A stretch of DNA of 64,000 nt from Metridium senile (Eukaryota; Cnidaria; Anthozoa; Actiniaria; Metridiidae), in assembly GCA_949775045.1 (NCBI GenBank), contig OX459097.1, forward strand, positions 9,033,954 through 9,097,953. The letters are read 5' to 3'. Every line of letters begins with the position of its first letter. The first letter of the stretch is position 1. The notes under the pieces are model-generated. The model searched no databases. It saw only the letters and a program-made list of their open reading frames with translations, and was not told where the DNA came from. Positions 63,869 through 64,000 of the stretch are shown here, one piece after another. The translations under genes and the position numbers were made by a program.

Positions 63869-64000
63869 TTGAATTAAAACTCAAATGTAAGAGATTATCT
63901 GCATCTTCAATAATATAGAATAATTATATAAAATCAAAATTATACAATTGAATAGTAAAAATTAATAATAATTATTTCCCAATTAAACCAAATAAATGTG

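Larger units (their letters stand above)
62423..64000. other. Right-edge intron of the ninein gene
   Basis: No further ninein exon is visible up to the edge. Two foldback elements lie here: 63053-63229 (CAATAGAGCAGTCAAAATC ends, inner GGGCATAATG... / ...GGGCAACTATC) and 63708-63868. The start codon and first EF-hand of the ninein gene must be further right, unless a very short exon was missed. Confidence 0.6.

Overview
This window is animal (metazoan) nuclear DNA. It is AT-rich, its genes are cut into many exons with GT-AG introns, and it is crowded with short foldback (MITE-like) elements, tRNA-derived SINEs, minisatellites and trinucleotide runs. The genes and the repeat style suggest a marine or early-branching invertebrate, perhaps a cnidarian, but nothing here fixes the phylum.

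Layout. (1) 1508-8894, plus strand: a complete 14-exon gene for a PLP-dependent kynurenine/cysteine-conjugate aminotransferase (KYAT1/KYAT3 family, 424 aa). (2) About 9.1-13.0 kb: intergenic DNA made largely of foldback elements. (3) 13070-13993, minus: an apparently intronless 307-aa coiled-coil protein. (4) 19574-29948, minus: a six-exon gene for a 1518-aa coiled-coil protein. It has no EF-hands but ends in the C-terminal module of ninein. (5) 29.9-37.3 kb: intergenic, with two minisatellites and a SINE. (6) 37319 to beyond 62422, minus: the ninein (NIN/NINL) homologue. I assembled 24 phase-consistent exons giving 2030 aa. Its first EF-hand exon(s) lie off the right edge.

Two, and possibly three, ninein-type coiled-coil genes therefore sit in the same orientation, head to tail. 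The right-hand gene has the full ninein plan: EF-hands, then coiled coil, then the C-terminal module. The middle gene keeps the coiled coil and the C-terminal module, but has a disordered centre with a 33-36-residue tandem repeat in place of EF-hands. By analogy with vertebrate ninein these would be microtubule-anchoring proteins of the centriole or basal body. The EF-hand-less paralogue is the most likely undescribed item here. The aminotransferase is metabolically unrelated and is simply a convergent neighbour.

Sequence details worth checking include two symmetric microexons in the ninein gene, an in-frame 51-bp minisatellite starting at a splice donor, weak donors whose read-through gives alternative C-termini, a cluster of TGACGTCA palindromes that includes a stop codon, and foldback elements with exact 9-bp target duplications, one nested inside another element. 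All exon models come from reading the sequence by eye, without transcript support.
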